From assembly GCF_006716425.1 (NCBI RefSeq), contig NZ_VFOZ01000001.1, forward strand, positions 1,922,001 to 1,986,000: 64,000 nucleotides of DNA. The letters run 5' to 3'. Below the pieces are notes generated by a model that saw only the letters and a list, made by a program, of their open reading frames with translations, was not told the DNA's origin and did not search any database. How positions within the stretch are numbered: the stretch's first letter is position 1; every line of letters begins with the position of its first letter. Origin of the DNA: Actinoallomurus bryophytorum (GTDB lineage: Bacteria > Actinomycetota > Actinomycetes > Streptosporangiales > Streptosporangiaceae). This document shows positions 25,701 through 35,600 of this stretch, one piece after another. A program made the translations under genes and the position numbers.

Positions 25701-26754
25701 TCACGTGGTCACCTCCACCAACAAGTGGTCGGAGTTCCGCATGAACATCCGGGACCTGTTCGGCACCCGGGTCGAACTCCGGCTCGGTGACCCGTACGAG
25801 TCCGAGATCAACCGCAAGCTCGCCGACAATGTGCCGCAGAACTCGCCGGGACGCGGCCTGACCCGCGACGGCCTGCACTTCCTCGGCGCCCTTCCGCGCA
25901 TCGACGGGCGGCAGCAGGCGGACGACCTCACCGACGGTGTCCGCGGGCTCGTGGACGCCGTGTCGGCGGCGTGGACCGGCCCGGCCGCACCAAAGGTCCG
26001 GCTGCTGCCGGCCATGCTCTCCCCGTCGGAGCTCCCGGCTCCGTCGGTCACCGGCCAGCGGATTCCGATCGGCATCGACGAGGACACGCTCTCGCCGGTC
26101 ATGCTCGACTTCTCCAACGACGCTCACTTCATCGTCGTCGGCGACACGGAGTCGGGTAAGTCGAACCTGCTCCGGCAGATCGCTGAGGGCATCATCGCCC
26201 GTAACACACCGGAAGAGGCGCGGCTCATCATCGTCGACTATCGCCGCGCTCTCCTCGACACGGCCGACACCGAGCACCGGATCGGCTACGCGGCGGCGAG
26301 CACGTCCGCCACGTCACTGCTCAAGGACGTACAGGGCGCCCTCGTCAGCCGGCTGCCGACGTCGGACCTGACCCCGGAGCAGCTGCGAAACCGGTCGTGG
26401 TGGAAGGGCTCGGACCTGTATCTGATCATCGACGACTACGACCTCGTGGCGACCTCGAACAACCCCTTGATGCCGATCGTGGAGCTGCTGCCCCAGGCAC
26501 GCGACATCGGGCTGCACGTGATCCTCGCACGGGCCATGGGCGGCGCCGGGCGTGGCCTGTACGACCCGGTCATCCAGCGAATCAAGGACATGGCCAACCC
26601 CGCCCTCATCCTGTCCGGCAACAAGGACGAAGGCCCCCTGTTCGGAAACGTACGGCCGAGGCCACTGCCGCCAGGGCGGGGGTACTTCGTCGAGCGGCGG
26701 ACCGGAACCAGGCTCATCCAGACCGCGTTCATCGGCGGCCCGGCGACCGGCTGA
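22783..26754 (+). CDS. eccC: type VII secretion ATPase EccC (single-chain)
   Basis: A 1323-residue motor of the ESX system. TTG 22783 is chosen because GGAGG at 22771-22775 is well spaced and gives the family start (STVIVSRQERRSPPDMPRGE). Two transmembrane helices (about residues 40-90) precede three FtsK/SpoIIIE ATPase domains with Walker A at about residues 481 (GATGSGKSE), 835 (GGQQSGKST) and 1120 (GDTESGKSN). Walker B acids occur in each (LFVVLDEFSE, VFLVIDNW, LYLIIDDYD). All three P-loops look intact, and it is one chain instead of the split EccCa/EccCb. It is followed by repeat copy 2 and the convergent mycosin 2. Confidence 0.96.
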   Translation: MSTVIVSRQERRSPPDMPRGEILLESPPEIPETVSAGFQAILTYVPMVAGGGAMAFMLVAPGSNPTMFLSSGMMSLSMMGMMLGQLGRGTGDRKNRLNGARRDYFRYLSQVRQRVRRATAQQREALEWNSPDPASLWSLVMSARLWERRASDGDFGNIRIGSGPQRLAIQLVPPETKPIEDLEPMTAGALRRFVRAHSTVPNLPIAVSLSSFSRILPTGDARAIRGLVNALIAQAAAFHSPDDLRISLCAAPDRLPSWDWMKWLPHTMHPEDTDAAGPVRLMAKSMSELESMLGAELKDRPRFSPGLSADDMPYHIVIVDGGAVSVDSQLSADGIDGVTVIDLSGVVTPTPESTMLRLHVLPDAMSIIRRDRTGKEVAQSLGKPDSVDLMSMDGLARQLSPLRASGVSEPEQSALSANRTLTSLLGIKDPTRIDTRTLWRPRAPRNRLRVPIGVAADGRAVEMDIKESAQGGMGPHGLVIGATGSGKSELLRTLVLGLAVTHSSEVLNFVLVDFKGGATFLGLDDLQHVAAVITNLEDELPLVDRMYDALHGEMIRRQEFLRSAGNYASLRDYEAARERGAQIPPMPTLFVVLDEFSELLSAKPEFAELFVMIGRLGRSLGVHLLLASQRLEEGKLRGLDTHLSYRIGLRTFSAMESRVVLGVPDAYELPSQPGNAYLKFDTTGMTRFKAAYVSGAFTADEEEKESGPRAVPQIVPFVPEYLAPRMIADPEPDQTRDVSESDLDDSLFDLVVRQLVGQGPPAHEIWLPPLGDPSSLDQLIPSLTATPTLGYTSPGWEGRGRMCAPVGIVDRPFDQRRDAMWVDLSGAAGNVAVVGGQQSGKSTMLRSLITSLALLHTPQEVQFYCLDFGGGTLSTLANLPHVGGVASRLDGDRVRRTVAEMSALLTQREREFTERGIDSITTYRRLRAEGKVPGDGYGDVFLVIDNWLLLRQEFDTVEGGITDLAARGLGFGIHVVTSTNKWSEFRMNIRDLFGTRVELRLGDPYESEINRKLADNVPQNSPGRGLTRDGLHFLGALPRIDGRQQADDLTDGVRGLVDAVSAAWTGPAAPKVRLLPAMLSPSELPAPSVTGQRIPIGIDEDTLSPVMLDFSNDAHFIVVGDTESGKSNLLRQIAEGIIARNTPEEARLIIVDYRRALLDTADTEHRIGYAAASTSATSLLKDVQGALVSRLPTSDLTPEQLRNRSWWKGSDLYLIIDDYDLVATSNNPLMPIVELLPQARDIGLHVILARAMGGAGRGLYDPVIQRIKDMANPALILSGNKDEGPLFGNVRPRPLPPGRGYFVERRTGTRLIQTAFIGGPATG

Positions 26755-26787
26755 GCGCAGGTACGGACCGGGCAGCTCGCCAGGGCT

Positions 26788-27199
26788 TAGGCCTGTCTCG
26801 AAGTCCTCGGTCCGGGCCGGGCCTGGCCCGGGCCGGGCCGGGCCTGGTCTGAGCCGGGCCTGGTCTGAGCCGCGCCCGGCCTGAGCCCGCCCGGCCTGAG
26901 CCGCGCGCTCGCTCTGAGCCGTGCCCCGTCTGGAGCCCACCCGTCTGGAGCCCACCCGTCTGGAGCCCACCCCCCCCGTGGAGCCCACCCGCCGGAGCCC
27001 CCCCGTGGAGCCCACCCGCCGGAGCCCACCCGCCGGAGCCCACCCGCCGGAGCCCACCCGCCCGGGGGTGCCATCCCACTCTCATTGTCCAGCGAGAACA
27101 ACGGCGGACGAAAGTAGAGCGGGGTTCTGTGGATAACCCCGGGTAGCGCCGCCCAGGCGGGCGCCACACGGCGCAGGCGGCGTCACACGGCAACAGCAT
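26788..27199 (-). repeat. mosaic intergenic repeat element, copy 2
   Basis: Inverted relative to copy 1 at 3143-3724. The shared end TTAGGCCTGTCTCGAAGTCC is about 35 bases after the eccC stop, and the other shared end contains TGTGGATAA (27128-27136), the reverse of the DnaA-box-like TTATCCACA. The centre differs: imperfect GGAGCCCACCCG-type units and a CCGGGC-rich run replace the perfect 15-mer. It fills the gap between two convergent genes (26755-27215). No gene is seen in this stretch. Confidence 0.7.
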
Positions 27200-27215
27200 G
27201 GCTATGAGGCAGAGC

Positions 27216-28508
27216 CTAGGCGTCCGGTTCCTGCGGCGGGGTGGGGCGACCGGGGCGCCAGCCGCGGCGGCGGCCCATCGGGATGAACACGCCGGCGGCC
27301 ACCGCCAGTGCGCTCGCGCCCGCGGCGATGCCGGTCACGAGCAGTGCCGTCGAACGGGTCTGCCGGTCCGCGGGGCGCCGGTAGGCGATGCGGATCGGCC
27401 GGTTGTCGCCGGTCGCCGTCGCTCCCGAGTCCGCGTCCTCTCCGGGGAGCAGGGCGTTCACCGCCAGGACCGGGTTGATCATGCCGGCGCCGGAGCCGAC
27501 GCCGACGGATCCGTCCGCGGTCGCCTCGATGCGGCTCTTGACCTGTTTGTAGTCGAGGTCCGGGTGACGGGCACGCACCAGGGCGACGGTCCCGGAGACG
27601 AACGCCGCCGCGAAGCTCGTGCCCTCCTCGTTCGGCGCGTACCCGCCCGGCCAGGTCGTCGCGACCGCCTTGCCCGGGGCGCTGACGCTGACCTTCGTCT
27701 CGGTGTTGGAGGAGTCCGCGATCGTACCGTCGGGGCTCAGCGAGCCGACACCGATGACGTCCGGGTACGCGGCCGGATACGCGGGACCGACCGTTCCCTT
27801 GTCCTGGTCGGTGACGTTGCCGGCCGCGGCCACGACGACCGCGTCGTGCGCCTGCGCGTTCCTGATCGCCGACCGTAGTTCGCTCGTGTCGGGTGCGGTC
27901 ACCGAGACGTTGATGACCTTCGCGTGCAGCGCTGTGGCCGCCCTGATCGCCTTGGGCAGGTTGGGGTCGGGGCCATCGCTGTGGTCCTTGTTCGTGAACT
28001 TCACCGAGACCAGGTGGACGCCGGGCGCGACGCCGACGAACGGGAGGTCGTTCGACCGCCGGTCCTGGGCGGCGATGATGCCCGCGACCGCCGTGCCGTG
28101 CCCGACGCAGTCACGTGTCATCGTGTGCGTGACGTCGACCGAGGTGACGTGGCCGGCGAGCTGGACCTGCTTCACGTCGACGCCACTGTCGACGACCGCC
28201 ACGGTGACCCCGTTGCCGCGCGTGAGGTTCCAGACCTGGGTGAAGTCGAGCCGCTGCTGCGCCCAGGGTTCGGTGTGCAGCGCGGCGACGGGCTGGGGGG
28301 GAGTGCACTGGACTTGCGGAGTCGGAGTCGGAGTCGGAGTCGGAGTCGGAGTCGATGGAGGCGACGGCGACTTGGTCGCCGGATGGCTCGGCGACGCCGT
28401 GGTCCGGGGCGTCGGACTGGGCTTGACGGCGGCGGCCGGTGCGCACGTGAGCGCAGCCGTGACAAGAGCGCCCACGGCGGCGAGTCCGCCCATCTTCACT
28501 GCCCTCAT
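27216..28508 (-). CDS. mycP: type VII secretion-associated subtilase, mycosin (copy 2)
   Basis: A 430-residue membrane-anchored S8 protease. A signal peptide (about 1-27) is followed by a Pro/Ser/Thr spacer with six TP repeats, encoded by a hexanucleotide repeat near 28320-28355. The triad is canonical: Asp107 (VTVAVVDSGVD), His137 (GHGTAVAGI) and Ser298 (EGTSFAAAF), with Asn231. A transmembrane helix (about 395-416) ends in a short basic tail. Its orthodox motifs contrast with mycosin 1. ATG 28508 is chosen; a reading to 28607 is less likely. Confidence 0.92.
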   Translation of the reverse strand: MRAVKMGGLAAVGALVTAALTCAPAAAVKPSPTPRTTASPSHPATKSPSPPSTPTPTPTPTPTPQVQCTPPQPVAALHTEPWAQQRLDFTQVWNLTRGNGVTVAVVDSGVDVKQVQLAGHVTSVDVTHTMTRDCVGHGTAVAGIIAAQDRRSNDLPFVGVAPGVHLVSVKFTNKDHSDGPDPNLPKAIRAATALHAKVINVSVTAPDTSELRSAIRNAQAHDAVVVAAAGNVTDQDKGTVGPAYPAAYPDVIGVGSLSPDGTIADSSNTETKVSVSAPGKAVATTWPGGYAPNEEGTSFAAAFVSGTVALVRARHPDLDYKQVKSRIEATADGSVGVGSGAGMINPVLAVNALLPGEDADSGATATGDNRPIRIAYRRPADRQTRSTALLVTGIAAGASALAVAAGVFIPMGRRRGWRPGRPTPPQEPDA

Positions 28509-28616
28509 ACCCGTCCCATCCACCGTCGCTCCGGTCGGCCGCAGGGCCGGGGATCCGCCAGCGCCGCGTGACCGGGTACGGCCGATGCACCGGCTAAGGC
28601 GACACAACGGGTGATG

Positions 28617-28820
28617 TTAGTGCGTACTGCCGGGCTCAGGCCTCATCCGCGTTTCCGAGGTGGGAAAGGGGTTGCCGTCGTCGTCAATGCCGATCGGGAA
28701 GGCGTACCGGCGCGGATCCTCCACCGGGATCATCTCCTCAGGCGGGATCGCGTCGCGCTCTTCGACGGCACGGCGCATACGCTTCAGGGCTTCGCGGTCC
28801 TCATCGGAGAGTTCGGCCAT
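28617..28820 (-). CDS. small acidic protein, unknown
   Basis: A 67-residue charged protein (MAELSDEDREALKRMRRAVE at the start) with GGAGGTGGGGG upstream of ATG 28820. No membrane segment. It sits between mycosin 2 and the divergent effector operon, so it could be an accessory or regulatory protein of the ESX locus. No family recognised. Confidence 0.6.
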   Translation of the reverse strand: MAELSDEDREALKRMRRAVEERDAIPPEEMIPVEDPRRYAFPIGIDDDGNPFPTSETRMRPEPGSTH

Positions 28821-28967
28821 GACGTGTCCCCCACCTCCATGCGGCTCCGACTAGCTTATGCTCGGTACGGCGACATACGGGTTGATTGTCATAAGAAGGA
28901 ACCCATCGCGGGGGATCAGCGTCTCTACATCAAGTCCGATGGGCGAGAGACGGAGGGGTGACCGCAC

Positions 28968-29378
28968 ATGAGGGCTGAGTTTCGCGCCTCGCTCGAGGAA
29001 CTCATGGACGACTACTCCAAGCAGGTGGGACGCCTCAACGAGATGCAGCGCGACCTTGACAAGGTCAGCGCTACGGCGACGCGCCCGGACGGTCTCGTGA
29101 CCGTGGTCGTCGGTCCTCGGGGGCAGGTGCAGGACATCCGCCTCGACCCACGGGTTTACCGCAGGCTCGACAGCGACGAACTCTCGCGCGCGATCATGCA
29201 ATTGATCGGTGAGGCCACCACCGATGTCAGCGAGCAGATGAAAAAGATCATGACGCCCTTCATGCCCGAGGGTCTGTCATACGAGACCACGCTGGGCAAG
29301 GACGGCGACTTCACCGCCTTTCTGCCCAAGCCGTCGGCGGCTTCTGGGGAAGAGCCCGGCGAAGAGGCGAAGTCCTGA
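28968..29378 (+). CDS. YbaB/EbfC-like protein, second ESX copy
   Basis: A 136-residue protein. An N-terminal coiled helix (ELMDDYSKQVGRLNEMQRDL) and the strand pattern LVTVVVGPRGQVQDIRLDP define the YbaB fold. The tail is acidic. The ATG at 28968 follows GGAGGGG. It opens a plus-strand operon (28968-39943) that includes the WXG100-like gene and the giant effector, so a chaperone or DNA-binding role tied to effector production is possible. Confidence 0.78.
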   Translation: MRAEFRASLEELMDDYSKQVGRLNEMQRDLDKVSATATRPDGLVTVVVGPRGQVQDIRLDPRVYRRLDSDELSRAIMQLIGEATTDVSEQMKKIMTPFMPEGLSYETTLGKDGDFTAFLPKPSAASGEEPGEEAKS

Positions 29379-29390
29379 GGGGGCGCCACC

Positions 29391-29696
29391 ATGGTGATGT
29401 ACAACGGGTTTGAGGTGTATCCGGCGCAGATGCGAACGCGGGCCACGGGCTTCACGGACGCCGGTCATGACCTCGAAAACGTCAAGAAGGTCCTCGAAGC
29501 GGCGCTCGGCGACGGCGAATACATCGGCCATGACCAGTATGCCGAACAATTCCTGAAGAACTACAAGCCGCTGCTCGAAAGCATCTGGCAAATGCTGGAC
29601 GACAATGCCAAGGGGCTGCACGGGGTCAAGAAGGGTCTCGACGACATGGCGACCACCTACGAGAACGCGAACAAAGCAACCACCGTTCAGGCGTAG
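29391..29696 (+). CDS. WXG100-like ESX protein, probable effector partner
   Basis: A 101-residue helical hairpin (MRTRATGFTDAGHDLENVKK; then WQMLDDNAKGLHGVKKGLDD). The turn Trp is followed by QM, so the WXG motif is degenerate. The ATG at 29391 has GAGGGGG in front. It ends 3 bases before the giant effector begins, as is typical of WXG partners that dimerise with the N-terminal domain of a large toxin for export. Confidence 0.8.
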   Translation: MVMYNGFEVYPAQMRTRATGFTDAGHDLENVKKVLEAALGDGEYIGHDQYAEQFLKNYKPLLESIWQMLDDNAKGLHGVKKGLDDMATTYENANKATTVQA

Positions 29697-29699
29697 GGC

Positions 29700-32600
29700 G
29701 TGGACCAGCTACTCGAGGATCTTGTTCCGGGGGTCGTCAAGCCGTACGTCGGCTGGATCGTCGGCATGGACTGGCCCGAGGCCGACGAGGAGAAGCTCTT
29801 CGCAGCCGCCGAGGCCGTCGCCCACGCGGGCGAGGGCGCCACCGAGGCGGGAACCTCCGGCGACATCGCCTTCGCCGCGGTCAAGGCCTGCATGGACGGC
29901 GTGGCCGCCGACTCCTTCGGAAAGTACTGGGACCAGTTCAACAAGACCGACCCCCAGTATCTTCCGAAGCTGACGGAGGCCTGCAACGAGGCCGCGAAGC
30001 AACTGCACGCTTACGGGCTGGACGCCGAGTACACGAAGTACATGATTCTGTTCTCGCTGATGTTGCTGGCGTATCAGATCGTCTATTTCATCACCATGGC
30101 CGCGCCCAGCTTCGGTACCTCTCTGAGCCTCATTCCGGGCGCGTGCGCCATCACCCAGATGAGCGTCCGGCAACTCGCCCGCCAGCTCTTGGTGAACATC
30201 CTGATGTCCACCGCGATCATGGGTGGAATGGACTGGGGGATCCAGAGCATTCAGATGATCGAGGGGAACCGCAGGAGCTGGGACTTCGACAAGACCCTCG
30301 CCAGCCTCGAAGGTGGCGTGATGACCGGCGCCGCGTTCACCGGGATGGCCGGGCTCCTCGGCAAGATCGGCGGGTCTCGGCTGGCGTCGGCGGCCGCACA
30401 CGACCTGAAGTTCGGCGAACTGACCGGCCGGGAGAAATTCGCGTCCTTCATGACGAACTCGGTCGGCGGCCACATGCTGCAGAGCGGCGCGGCGAACATG
30501 CTCGGCAGCCTGCCGATGCTGGCCGCCAGCGGCCAGCTCGACCTCGAGCACCTGGCCAAGGCCGGCACCTCCGGCCTCATCGGCGCGGCCGACGGGCATC
30601 TGATCGAGCCGACGAGCGCTGCGCACGGGAGCGGCCCCCCACCCGGTGATCTCACGCTTCCCGGTACCCACCCGACGGTGGCGGACGCGGGTCACCCCGT
30701 CTCCGACGGCCCACCCCCGATGGACACCGAAGGCATCCTGGCCGGGTCCTACGAAGGCCCCTCGGGTGACGGCGGGGCGGTCGTACCGGCCGGTGACCAC
30801 ATCCCGCCGGGCGAGAACGTCCTGGCCGGTGAGAACCCGCCGGTCGGCGGGCACGACCCGGGCGCGCCCCAGACGGTCGCGTACGACGGCGGTGGCCAGC
30901 AGGTGGTCGCGCACCAGGAAGGTGGCGGGCCGCACCAGACGGGCACGTACGACTCCGGCGGCTCCGCCGGGACACCGCATACCGTTCTCGCGGACGCCGG
31001 CCCGTCGGCCGCCGACGGCGCCCACGCCCCGATGTCCGGCGGTGGCCATCCCTCGCAGCCGTTCGCGGCCGACGGGAGGCCGGGCGGCGACCGGCCCGAC
31101 TCCGCCCCGCGGCCCGGCCTCGACCAGGAACCGTCGCCCGTCGTCCCCGTCGCTCCGGCGCAGGGAGACGGCCGGGTCGCGGGTCCGGCGACTCCCGGTG
31201 AGGGTGGGCGTGGCCCGACCTCGACCGCACAGCGCCCCGACCCGGGCACCGCGGGCCGTCCCGACCAGGGCGGCACGCCCCGTCCTGACCAAGGTGGCGC
31301 GGCTCGTCCCGACCATGCCGGCGCGGGCCGTCCCGATCAGGGCACCGGAGCCCGTCCCGGCGAAGCGAAGGGCGGGCAGGCCGGCGCGGAGCCGAACACC
31401 GCGCCGCAGCCGGGCCGGGGCGCCGACGGCCCCCCCGGACGTCATGGCGACGGCCGGGCGCCCGACACCCCGGACGTGGTGGTCGCGCCCGTCGATGCCG
31501 GTCCCGGCGGCGCGGGACACACGCCACACGCCGGCGCTGCGCGCACCCCCGAGGAGGTCGGCCAGGCGTTCGTGAGGGAATTCGGCACGGACCGCTACAA
31601 CAGGTTCGTCGCGGAGTTCGAGGAGAGGCTGCGGCGCCTCCCTTCGGACTCGCCGTGGCACGAGGTCTACCAGCGGATGCCCAAAGAGCTCCTTGCGGCC
31701 GTGCACGCCTACACCCGTGGCTGGCATCGCGACCTCAACGTCGCGCTGCGTGAAGGGTCGGAGGCCGCGCTCGCCGAACAGTCCGCCCACATCGAGGCGT
31801 TGAAGGTCGCCCTGGACGGGCTCCCGCGGTACGACGGCATCGCCCATCGCGGCGCCGACCTGACATCCGAGCAACTCAAGCACTATCTGCCGCACACGGT
31901 GGTGAAGGAACGCGCCTTCACCAGTGCCACGACCAGCCTCCACAGCAGGCTGCCGGGCAACACGCACTTCGTCATCCAATCGCGCAACGGCCGCGAGATC
32001 GGCCCGCTCGCCACCGCCATGGGCCACGAGCGCGAGGTCATCTTCGCTCCCGATACCGAGTTCAAGGTGCTCGGCGTCGACCAGCGGGGCGACACGACGG
32101 TCATTTACCTCACCGAGGTCGAGGCTTCACCCAGCAGCCCGTTCCAGATCATCGTCGAACAGGGACGTCCCGGCGACGGCTATGTCGCGCCGGGAGTCTG
32201 GGGCAAACACGGCGCCTCGAGCGGACTGATCAGGCACACCGACGCGACCGGAACGCCCCGCTACCTGCTGCAGCAGGCCGGGCCGATGGTCCGTGAACAC
32301 GAGGGCAAGTGGCAGCTCCCCGGTGGCGCCCGCAACAGCCTGGAGACCCCGGCCCAGGGTTTCGCACGAGAGTTCAGCGAGGAGTCGGGGGCCGACCAGA
32401 GATATCTGGACACGCTGTCTCTTCAGGGCGAGCGCGTGGTGGAGGGTCCGAACGGCTTCACTCACACGACCATGGCGATCGACTCCCCGACCAGGTTCGA
32501 ACCCCGGTCCGACGGACTCGAGGCCACCGACGCCAAGTGGTTCACCGAAGAAGAGCTGAAGGCGATGGCCGCGAACGGCGACCTCCACCCCAAACTCGCC

Positions 32601-35600
32601 GAGAGCCTCCAAGATTCGCTGAACCTCTTCCCTGGGCACGACCCCGCGCACGAGGGCACGGACGTGGTCCGCTCTGCGGGAACGACGCACACCACGGCTC
32701 ATCCGGACGCGGCGGCGGGACCGCGGCCGGACGGCGTGGAGGGCCACACCCCGGCACCCTCCCATCCCGTGGCCTCGCACCCGCCGGACCCGGCCTCATC
32801 GCACGCCACCACCGCCGGCGCTGGTGACCATGCCGCCGCGGGCCATCACCCGTTGCCGGCGCACGAGGAGGGCCTGCGGCGTCTCGGCCTGGACGACCTC
32901 GGCCCGCGGTACCGCAGCACGGCCGAGGACCGGCAGGCGATCCGGGACCATTTCGGTGAGGAGAGGTTCAACGAGCTGGCGGACCAGGTACGGGAGGCGC
33001 GACGGCAGTTCGACCAGGGACGGCTGAGCGGCCACGACGACTGGGCCCCCGTCCTCGAACGCGTACCGATCGAGGACCAGGTCGCGCTGTACTCCTACAC
33101 GACCGATCCCCGGGTCAACGAGGCGATGCGCACGGGCGATCTGACCGCCCTGGAGCACTGGGCGCCCGTGATCAAGGGCATCACCTCGGCGCTCAACGAG
33201 ATGCCGGTCCACACCGACATGGTCTTCCGCCGCATCTGGCTCCAGCCCCACCAGCTCCACCAACTCGACGTCTACCAGCCTGGCGTGGTCATCCGCGAGC
33301 CCGCGTACATCAGCGCCTCCTCCGACGCGAGGGCCAAGCTCGGCGGCAACGTCGAGTTCGTGATCGACTCCCGCACCGGACGGCTCGTCGCCCCGGGGCT
33401 GCACGCACGGCCACAGGAACGCGAAGTCGTCCTCATGCCTGATCGCCACTACAAGGTGCTGGACACCGAGGACCTGCCGGGTGGCGGCAAACGGGTCTAT
33501 CTGCGCGAACTCACCGACGTGGAGGTGGCGGAGCCGGTGCCTGCCACGCTCCGTCCGGCCGAGGCGCCGCATTCCAGCATCGCGGATCTGCTCAACGGCA
33601 CGCACGACGAGCCGCCGTCCCCCGCCCCACTCGACGCCGGCGCCGACCGGCCCGTCGCGGCGCCGGACGCTCCGCGCGGCCCCGTTCACTCCGAGCTGGT
33701 CGGACGGCACGGCGGAGAGGCCGTCGACGCCGCGGTCTCCCACGTCCATGACAGGACACAGGGCGGCTGGCAGAAGACCTACGAACGGGTCGAGACGGAG
33801 GACCTGGCCTCGTCACGGCTGTTCGCCCAGGGGGACCACCGGCCGATCAACGAGGGGCTGTACGGAGGCCACGAGGAGGCCCTGGCCCCCTACACCGAGC
33901 AGATCCGTTCACACGACGCGGTGCTGGAACAGCTGCCCGCCTTCGAGGGCAGGGTGCACCGGGTGGTCGATCTCGATCCCGCGCAGCAGGCGCGCTACCG
34001 GCAGGTCGAGGTCGCGCACGAACCGGGTTACGTCATCGGCTCGGCCAATCCGCACGGCCAGTTCCACGGCAACACCGAGTTCGTGATCGAGTCCCGTACG
34101 GGACGGCTCGTCGGACCGGCGATCACCGATCACGGGACCGACCACGAAGTGCACTTCCGTCGCGACACCGACTTCGAGGTCACCGGCGTCGAGGACCTGC
34201 CGGACGGCCGTCTCCGCGTCTACCAGCGCGAGATGACGGACGCCGACCGCGGTCCGGACCGCTCGGTGCTTCCGGACCACGTACGGGACCTGCTCGACCG
34301 TACCGGTGACGACGGCCGTCCGGTGTTCCCGCGACAGGGCCGCGAGCCGCTCGAACACGCTCGGCTCCTCGACCGGATGCATGCGCTGTTCGGCGACTTC
34401 GCGCACCTCACCCCGGGCCACCTGCGCTATACCGAGGCACTGACCGAGGCTGCCCGGGAGCTCTACGGCGCGGCGCCGGACCATGTGTTCACACCGTCCG
34501 ACCTGCGGGGACTGCGCCACCTGGCCGACCTGTCGGGAGCGGCCCCCGACGGGATGATCCCTCGCGCCGAGGTCATGCTCGACGTCGCGCGTGAGGTCGC
34601 CGGCCGCGAGCCGACACCGCGGGACGTCGAGGGCCTGACCCGGCTTGCCGAGCACCTGGATGACATGGGCGGCCCCCGCGACTTCGAACCGCCCGCCGAC
34701 GCCCTGCACCGGGCGGCGGCGGACCGCCTCGGCACACTGCCGAGCGCGGAGACGACACACCGGGCGATCCACGACCTCACGGGCGGCGACGAGCACGTGC
34801 GACCGGGGTCCGGCACACCTCACGCCGGCACCCGTGAACGGGACGCGACCGCTGCCAACGTCGGAGACTTCCGCGGCGACGCCATCGACCCGTCGGAAGG
34901 GTCGCTGACCCGGCGCGACGTGCTCAACGAGATCGTTCCCAACATCCGGCTCATCGCGCCAAAGGAGATCCGCTGGGCGGGTGACCACTTCGTACTGCCG
35001 GACGGCCGGGACATCACGATCGAGACCGGCCGTACCGAGGATGACGCGGTCGCCAGCTTCTCCGAAGACCCGGACGGCTACCGCATCACCGTCTCCCCGC
35101 AGGCGCGCCCCGAGGACGTCGTACGCGGGGTCGGGCACGAAGTCGAGGAGATCCGGCTGCGGAACGACCCGGACGTCGTGCACGACATCTCCAGCGAGAC
35201 GCCGACGCAGATGACCGACCACCTCGGCGGTCGCTTCGCGGAGGTGCGGATCCTCTCGCACCAGATCGACCGCGCGGTGCTCGACCCGTCGAGGGCCGGT
35301 GACCTGCCGCGACTGACCAAGGACCTACGCGACCTCACCGAGAGGATCGGCCTGCACGACCACCCGACGGCGGACGACCGACTGCGGCTCCTCGCCGAGT
35401 ACGACCCTGCGCTGGCGCACCGGTTCGAGCTCCAGAGCCAAGGGCTTTTCCAGGACCGGCCGATCTTCGATCCTCGCCTCACCGAACCGCGGTACGCCGA
35501 GCAGAGGGCCCGATATCTCGATCGGCTCCGGGAAGTCCTGCAGGGCGACCGGCACATGGAGGAGATCGTGTACGCCGAGTCGGCCGCACTCGACGGACGG

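Noticed and set aside
29709-32027. 772-codon minus-strand open frame opposite the effector
   Set aside because: Shadow of the effector gene; Arg/Gly-rich translation without any motif.
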